Source of the DNA: CAZWSX01 sp964636985
GTDB taxonomy: Bacteria; Planctomycetota; Planctomycetia; Pirellulales; Pirellulaceae
Reading direction: 5' to 3'
Assembly (NCBI GenBank): GCA_964636985.1
Contig: CAZWSX010000043.1
Coordinates: 1 to 43,811, forward strand
DNA length: 43,811 bases
Part shown: positions 40,238-43,811 of the stretch, in pieces
Position numbering within the stretch: position 1 is the stretch's first letter
Layout: each line of letters starts with the position of its first letter
Program-made: the position numbers and the translations under genes
Notes under the pieces: generated by a model
What the model was told of the DNA's origin: nothing
Databases searched by the model: none
Seen by the model: the letters and a program-made list of their open reading frames with translations, nothing else

Positions 40238-40756
40238 ATGCGACTCTCTCTCATCGTTGCCGCCACGCCTAACGGCATCATCGGCCGGGAGGGGGATTTG
40301 CCTTGGCGGTTGTCGAGTGACTTGCAGCGATTCAAACGCCTGACGATGGGGCACTCGCTGATCATGGGGCGCAAGACGTTCGACTCGATCGGCAGGCCGT
40401 TACCGGGGCGGACCACGATCGTGCTGACGCGTGATCCGGAGGCGTTTCGGGCCAGTCATTCGCCAGAGATTTTGGCGGTCAAGTCGATTGATGAAGCAAT
40501 TGACCTCGCGCAAAAACTTCCGCAGGGGCCCGATGCAGAACCCTTTGTCGTCGGCGGCGGCGAAGTCTACCGCCTTGCCTGGCCGCGGGCGGATCGTGTC
40601 TATTGCACGTGGGTGCTGGCTGATATCGCCGGCGATGTTTCAATTCCGGCCTTTCCGACCGACGATTGGCAATTAATATCGTCGGAGGAATTTGGGACCG
40701 ACCCTAAGAATGAATTCCCCACCCGATACTGCGTTTACGATCGCAAGTTGGGATAA
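40238..40756 (+). CDS. folA: Dihydrofolate reductase
   Basis: A 172-residue enzyme that reduces dihydrofolate to tetrahydrofolate with NADPH. LIVAATPNGIIGREGDLPWRL, LQRFKRLTMGHSLIMGRKTFDSIGRPLPGRTTIVLTR and FVVGGGEVYRLAWPRADRVY are all canonical. ATG 40238 begins right before the conserved first strand; the open frame back to 40214 lies in the repeat element. There is no clear Shine-Dalgarno (the leader reads GAAAAAAATCCC), which may be a result of the inserted element. It pairs functionally with thyA. Confidence 0.97.
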   Translation: MRLSLIVAATPNGIIGREGDLPWRLSSDLQRFKRLTMGHSLIMGRKTFDSIGRPLPGRTTIVLTRDPEAFRASHSPEILAVKSIDEAIDLAQKLPQGPDAEPFVVGGGEVYRLAWPRADRVYCTWVLADIAGDVSIPAFPTDDWQLISSEEFGTDPKNEFPTRYCVYDRKLG

Positions 40757-40798
40757 GGCTCCAGGCTCCAGGCTCCAGGCTCCAGGCTCCAGGCTCCA
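40757..40798. repeat. Heptamer tandem repeat (GGCTCCA)6
   Basis: Six perfect GGCTCCA units begin directly after the folA stop codon and run into a G-run. The copy number is likely variable. A three-copy version lies after scpB (30852). Confidence 0.92.
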
Positions 40799-40916
40799 GG
40801 GGGGGATATTTGAAGCCTGTCGAACATTCCATTTAAAAAATCATCCGTCAAAAACGGAAGTCGTTTCCATACCAGTTCTCGCTTACGTAGCAATCGTTTC
40901 ATCCAAGGCTTGATCC

Positions 40917-41315
40917 ATGTCGACTGAATCGGAAATCCTCGCTCTCAACCAAAAGCTGCTCAACTCGATCTTCAGTGGCGACTGGAAGACATACACCGAA
41001 CTGTGTGCGGCCGACATCACGTGCTTCGAACCGGAGGCGGCCGGCAATGTGGTCGAGGGGCTTCCGTTCCACAAGTACTACTTCGATCTCCCCAAAGGGG
41101 AGAATCCCAAGCCCGTCCACATCAACGTGACCATGGCGAGCCCCAAAGTGCGAATGCTGGGCGCCGATGGTGCTTTGCTGACCTACGTGCGACTGGTTCA
41201 AAAGCTGGATGGGAACGGCTCGCCGTTGACCGTCCGGACAGAAGAGACCCGCGTCTGGCAAAAGATCTCGGGCGGTTGGAAGCATGTCCACTTCCATCGC
41301 TCGATGCCGAGTTAG
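40917..41315 (+). CDS. CaMKII association-domain-like protein (SnoaL-like fold)
   Basis: A 132-residue cytoplasmic protein with AAGG about 8 bases before its ATG. It reads ILALNQKLLNSIFSGDWKTYTELCAADITCFEPEAAGNVVEGLPFHKYYFDL, then VTMASPKVRML, AYVR-type strand LLTYVRLVQKL, and ends with ETRVWQKISGGWKHVHFHRS. This is the calcium/calmodulin-kinase association domain family in its stand-alone bacterial form, an NTF2-like cone that usually oligomerises. Its role in bacteria is unknown. The next gene starts 4 bases after its stop, so the two probably form an operon. Confidence 0.88.
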   Translation: MSTESEILALNQKLLNSIFSGDWKTYTELCAADITCFEPEAAGNVVEGLPFHKYYFDLPKGENPKPVHINVTMASPKVRMLGADGALLTYVRLVQKLDGNGSPLTVRTEETRVWQKISGGWKHVHFHRSMPS

Positions 41316-41319
41316 TCGC

Positions 41320-41712
41320 GTGTCGATTGAGCATGTGTCGTTTGGCATCGTCACGCCGCACGTCGCCGAATGTCGCGACTTCTACGTTCGCTGGTTTGAT
41401 TTAAGTGTCGCCAGCGATTTGGGCTGGTACGTTCACCTGCGGGACGGCCACGGCAAACTGGACTTAGGTTTTTTGCTGCCGAACTCGCCTGACGTTCCGG
41501 CGGCGTTTCACGCAGCGTTTTCCGGTGGCGGCTACCTGGGACTGCGCGTCGACGACGTTGCCGCGGTTTATCAGAGATTTCTTTCTGAGAACGCGCCTTT
41601 GACGTTCGAACTGCGTGACGAGCCCTGGGGTGAGCGGCACTTCGGAATCGTCGATCCGGCGGGCCTCCTAGTTAACGTTTGGCAGCGGATCGATACCCAG
41701 CCCGAACCATAG
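41320..41712 (+). CDS. VOC/glyoxalase-like protein
   Basis: A 130-residue protein starting at GTG 41320, just after the previous stop. The longer frame back to 41284 would overlap the upstream gene. Landmarks of a VOC fold are VSIEHVSFGIVTPHVAECRDFYVRWFDL, the middle strand YLGLRVDDVAAVYQRFL, and FGIVDPAGLLVNVWQRI at the end. The pattern is typical of small single-domain glyoxalase/bleomycin-resistance-type proteins. The ligand is unknown. A hairpin follows the stop. Confidence 0.83.
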   Translation: MSIEHVSFGIVTPHVAECRDFYVRWFDLSVASDLGWYVHLRDGHGKLDLGFLLPNSPDVPAAFHAAFSGGGYLGLRVDDVAAVYQRFLSENAPLTFELRDEPWGERHFGIVDPAGLLVNVWQRIDTQPEP

Positions 41713-41721
41713 AAGCGCCCG

Positions 41722-41741
41722 AAGTGTCCTTAGGGACGCTT
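41722..41741 (+). terminator. Hairpin after the VOC gene, terminator-like
   Basis: AAGTGTCC (41722-41729), loop TTAG, GGACGCTT (41734-41741): an 8-bp stem with one G-U pair, 9 bases past the stop codon. The following GACCCAAAA has no T-run, so intrinsic termination is uncertain. Confidence 0.35.
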
Positions 41742-41805
41742 GACCCAAAAGCGAAGTCGTCGTAGGGTGAGGCGATAGCGACTCTGTTCGTTGATCGCTA
41801 TTTCT

Positions 41806-41876
41806 TGGTCCCTAGTGTAACGGTAGCACGTCGGATTCTGACTCCGCCAGTTTAGGTTCAAATCCTAAGGGACCAA
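41806..41876 (+). tRNA. tRNA-Gln (anticodon CTG)
   Basis: Acceptor TGGTCCC pairs perfectly with GGGACCA (41869-41875), with discriminator A at 41876. The anticodon loop reads TTCTGAC, giving anticodon CTG for CAG codons. The T stem TTAGG/CCTAA and loop TTCAAAT are present. The D arm is short. The anticodon stem has a T-C mismatch at its outer pair. No CCA is encoded. Confidence 0.9.
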
Positions 41877-42011
41877 TTCTTCTCTTGCCTCGCGTATCTC
41901 GACGCGAGCCTGCTGATTTGCAATGGCTTGCCCAGGCGAATAGGCTATTGGGGCAGCGCCGCCAATCGCGGCAACTCCCACCTTTCCATGCTTTGAACTG
42001 GATACGTTTCG

Positions 42012-42851
42012 ATGTTGTCGCCCCTTCCGCTGGTTCGCATGTTCGTCGTCGCTTTGCTCGCGACGGGTTGCTTTCTTCCTTCGCCAGGCGTTTGCGCTGA
42101 GCCCATCAAGGCGTTGCTTGTGCTTGGCGGCTGCTGCCACGATTACAAGACGCAGCAAAAGCTGATTACCGAAGGCGTCTCGAAGCGGGCTAACGTCCAG
42201 TGGAAGATCGCCTACGATCCCGACACCGGGACCAGACACCTCAATCCGGCCTATGAAAAGGAAAACTGGGCCGAAGGCTTCGACGTGATCGTCCACGACG
42301 AATGCTGCTCGGACGTGAACGATCCGAAGATCGTCGATCGCATCCTGGAACCGCATCGAAAGGGCTTGCCGGCGGTTTTTCTGCACTGCGGAATGCACTC
42401 GTATCGCACCGAAGGCTATCCGAAGGAAACGCCTTGGTTTCAGTTCACGGGCGTCGCGTCGACCGGCCATGGGCCGCAAGTGCCGATCAACATCCAGTTC
42501 ATCAAGACCGACAGCCCGATCACCAAGGGGATGTCAAACTGGACGACCATTAACGAAGAGCTTTACAACAACTCGGCCGGACGACTTCACGATACGGCCA
42601 AGCCGCTGGCCTCGGGCAAGCAGATTTACAAAGACAACAACGGCAAGGAAATCACGGCCGATGCCGTTGTTGCCTGGACGAATACCTACAAAGAAAAGAC
42701 CCGCGTCTTTGCGACGACGCTAGGCCACAACAATGAAACGGTCGGCGACGATCGTTATCTCGATCTGATCACGCGCGGCTTGCTGTGGTCGGTTGATAAG
42801 CTCGACGAGGCGCATTTGAAGCCTGCTGAGCGGGTGCTGATTGAGAAGTAA
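42012..42851 (+). CDS. Secreted ThuA-like domain protein
   Basis: A 279-residue protein. A signal peptide covers about residues 1-30, with a cysteine in its hydrophobic part (ATGCFLPSPG), so lipoprotein processing is possible but not typical. The ThuA domain (trehalose-utilisation, class-I glutamine amidotransferase-like fold) reads IKALLVLGGCCHDYKTQQKLITEGV, FDVIVHDECCSDVNDPKIVDRIL, GLPAVFLHCGMHSYR, and RVFATTLGHNNETVGDDRYLDLITRGLLW. Planctomycetes carry many such secreted ThuA proteins, usually with sugar-related genes. The activity is unknown. ATG 42039 is an alternative start. Confidence 0.88.
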   Translation: MLSPLPLVRMFVVALLATGCFLPSPGVCAEPIKALLVLGGCCHDYKTQQKLITEGVSKRANVQWKIAYDPDTGTRHLNPAYEKENWAEGFDVIVHDECCSDVNDPKIVDRILEPHRKGLPAVFLHCGMHSYRTEGYPKETPWFQFTGVASTGHGPQVPINIQFIKTDSPITKGMSNWTTINEELYNNSAGRLHDTAKPLASGKQIYKDNNGKEITADAVVAWTNTYKEKTRVFATTLGHNNETVGDDRYLDLITRGLLWSVDKLDEAHLKPAERVLIEK

Positions 42852-42857
42852 GGGGAA

Positions 42858-43108
42858 TTCACCGCAGAGACCCGGAGAGACCGGAGGAATGCGAGGAAGT
42901 GGCACAATCCAGTCTGTGCACAGTGCGGCAGGCAGTTCAGAACGCACTGATGGTAAATAAATGTTGATCAATTGATTGATGATTGCTGATTTTTGATTTG
43001 TGAAGTGAAGGCGGTTGTGGTGCCTTCACTTCTGGGGCAACCTCAACCGTGGACGGGACAAGATTGTCCGTCCTACCTCCTCCGGTACCTCCGGGTCTCC
43101 GCGGTGAA
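42858..43108. mobile_element. MITE-like composite element with 31-bp inverted ends
   Basis: Left end 42858-42888 (starts TTCACCGCAGAGACCCGGAG) and right end 43078-43108 are inverted repeats matching at 28/31 positions. Inside are a degenerate family B hairpin (42901-42919), AGTGCGGCAGGC (42922-42933), a family C repeat (42966-43006), a 9-bp hairpin AGTGAAGGC/GCCTTCACT (43004-43030) and another family B core near 43051. It occupies the gap between the convergent ThuA and isomerase genes. It encodes no protein. Confidence 0.65.
42966..43006 (+). repeat. 41-bp dispersed repeat, family C (copy 3)
   Basis: It begins GATCAATTGATTGATGATTG and ends TGTGAAGT, with few differences from the copy at 26494. 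It lies inside the composite inverted-repeat element. Confidence 0.85.
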
Positions 43109-43118
43109 ATCCTTCCGG

Positions 43119-43811
43119 TTAGATGTCGCAGAGGGTGACTGCTTCGCGGAGCCCTTGTAGGGGATCGCGGGTTGGGATGAATTCTTGTCCGACGTATCCT
43201 TGGTAGCCGTTGCGGTGGACTCGCCGCAGGATCGGCGGGAAGTTGATCTCTTGTTCGTTGTCCAGTTCGTTGCGGCCTGGATTCCCGGCGACGTGCATGT
43301 GCCCAACAATGGGGAACAATTCGTCGAAGCGGCGGATGACGTCGCCGTGCATGATTTGCACGTGGTAGATGTCGAACAGCAGCTTCAAGCGCGGCGAATT
43401 CACCTGGCGGATGATCTCGCTCACCAGGCCCAGGTCGTCCCCTTGGTACCCGGGATGCCCCTTCATCGGATGGCTGCCGTCGCGAGTGTTGAGGTGCTCG
43501 AGGCAGAGCGTGACCTTTTGCTCCTCGGCGAGCTTGACGATCTTTTTGAGCCCCTCGACGCAGTTCTCGATGCACTCCTTGCTTGAGATCTCGCCGCTAT
43601 TTGGGTCTTCGGCATTGCGCCATTTGTAGCCGGTGAAGGCGATCACGTTGGGGAAGCCGTTGGCTGCAGTAGCGCGGATGACTTTTTCCATGTTGTCGTG
43701 GAGTTCCGCGTGGTAGGCCTTGTTATTAAAGCCTTTCACGAACGGCATGCCGGGCATGCCGTTGGGGGACAGCACGCACTTGATCTTGTGCTTGTGGAGC
43801 GTTTCCCAATC
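43119..43811 (-). CDS. Hydroxypyruvate isomerase-like TIM-barrel protein, partial
   Basis: The frame is open to the window edge, so the N-terminus is missing; 230 residues are present. The sequence DWETLHKHKIKCVLSPNGMPG continues into FVKGFNNKAYHAELHDNMEKVI, then VTLCLEHLNTRDGSHPMKGHPGYQGDD and KLLFDIYHVQIMHGDVIRRF. These hold the metal-binding Glu, Asp and His positions of the AP-endonuclease-2-like sugar isomerase barrel, and the wording is closest to hydroxypyruvate isomerase (Hyi). The substrate may differ in planctomycetes. It is convergent with the ThuA gene. Confidence 0.87.
   Translation of the reverse strand, partial: DWETLHKHKIKCVLSPNGMPGMPFVKGFNNKAYHAELHDNMEKVIRATAANGFPNVIAFTGYKWRNAEDPNSGEISSKECIENCVEGLKKIVKLAEEQKVTLCLEHLNTRDGSHPMKGHPGYQGDDLGLVSEIIRQVNSPRLKLLFDIYHVQIMHGDVIRRFDELFPIVGHMHVAGNPGRNELDNEQEINFPPILRRVHRNGYQGYVGQEFIPTRDPLQGLREAVTLCDI

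Noticed and set aside
41771..41801. Inverted repeat ATAGCGA/TCGCTAT before the tRNA as an operator
   Set aside because: The 7-bp arms with a 13-base loop could arise by chance. No second site or promoter fit supports a role.

Overview
The window is high-GC DNA with gene content typical of a planctomycete, probably Pirellulales-like. Pointers are an ECF sigma factor divergent from a large membrane-anchored Ser/Thr kinase, an ECF42-type sigma factor beside DGPF/VOC/DUF1579 genes, secreted HExxH and leucine-rich-repeat proteins, ThuA and DUF4838 proteins, a hopanoid-type FAD enzyme, and many short palindromic intergenic repeats. The organism assignment is inferred from gene content, not from a marker gene. 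No rRNA, CRISPR array, insertion sequence or prophage is visible; one tRNA-Gln is present.

Layout. 1-3.8 kb: possible tail of a CDS, paired hairpin repeats, an acidic coiled-coil secreted protein, a small [2Fe-2S] Bfd-like protein behind a strong hairpin, a GlsB/YeaQ membrane protein and serine acetyltransferase. 4.1-9.4 kb (minus strand): a signalling cluster of a multi-PAS histidine kinase, an Rcp1-like receiver, a receiver-PAS-kinase hybrid and, after a 384-bp gap holding a (GGGA)n tract, a FixJ-like regulator. 9.6-14.4 kb: a secreted GH32 fructanase, a two-gene nucleotidyltransferase module resembling a toxin-antitoxin pair, and a PhoD phosphatase. 14.4-18.3 kb: ECF42-type sigma factor with DUF1579, VOC, DGPF-GyrI fusion and VOC genes, and a candidate ECF42 promoter. 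18.3-21.1 kb: SufS and HpnE. 21.2-26.3 kb: ECF sigma factor, divergent kinase, metallopeptidase-like LRR protein. 26.5-30.8 kb: NrdG-like radical SAM protein, feoA-feoA-feoB with a Fur-box candidate, ScpB. 30.9-33.8 kb: two sugar-nucleotide pyrophosphorylases and a 37-residue membrane protein. 33.9-39.1 kb: two secreted HExxH proteins, one fused to a trypsin-like protease, and a DUF4838 protein whose Tat signal lies in another frame. 39.2-43.8 kb: thyA and folA separated by an inverted-repeat element, a CaMKII-association-like protein, VOC, tRNA-Gln, ThuA and a partial hydroxypyruvate-isomerase-like gene.

The most unusual signal is the intergenic DNA. At least four short repeat families (two hairpins, a 41-bp word, and a two-hairpin unit bounded by GTAGC/GCTAC) recur near stop codons. 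Some are combined inside 200-250 bp elements bounded by 26-31 bp terminal inverted repeats. Other leads are the ECF42 module with its sensor-like fusion, the frameshifted Tat/DUF4838 gene, the putative NTase toxin-antitoxin pair, and the G-rich tract abutting a regulator start codon.
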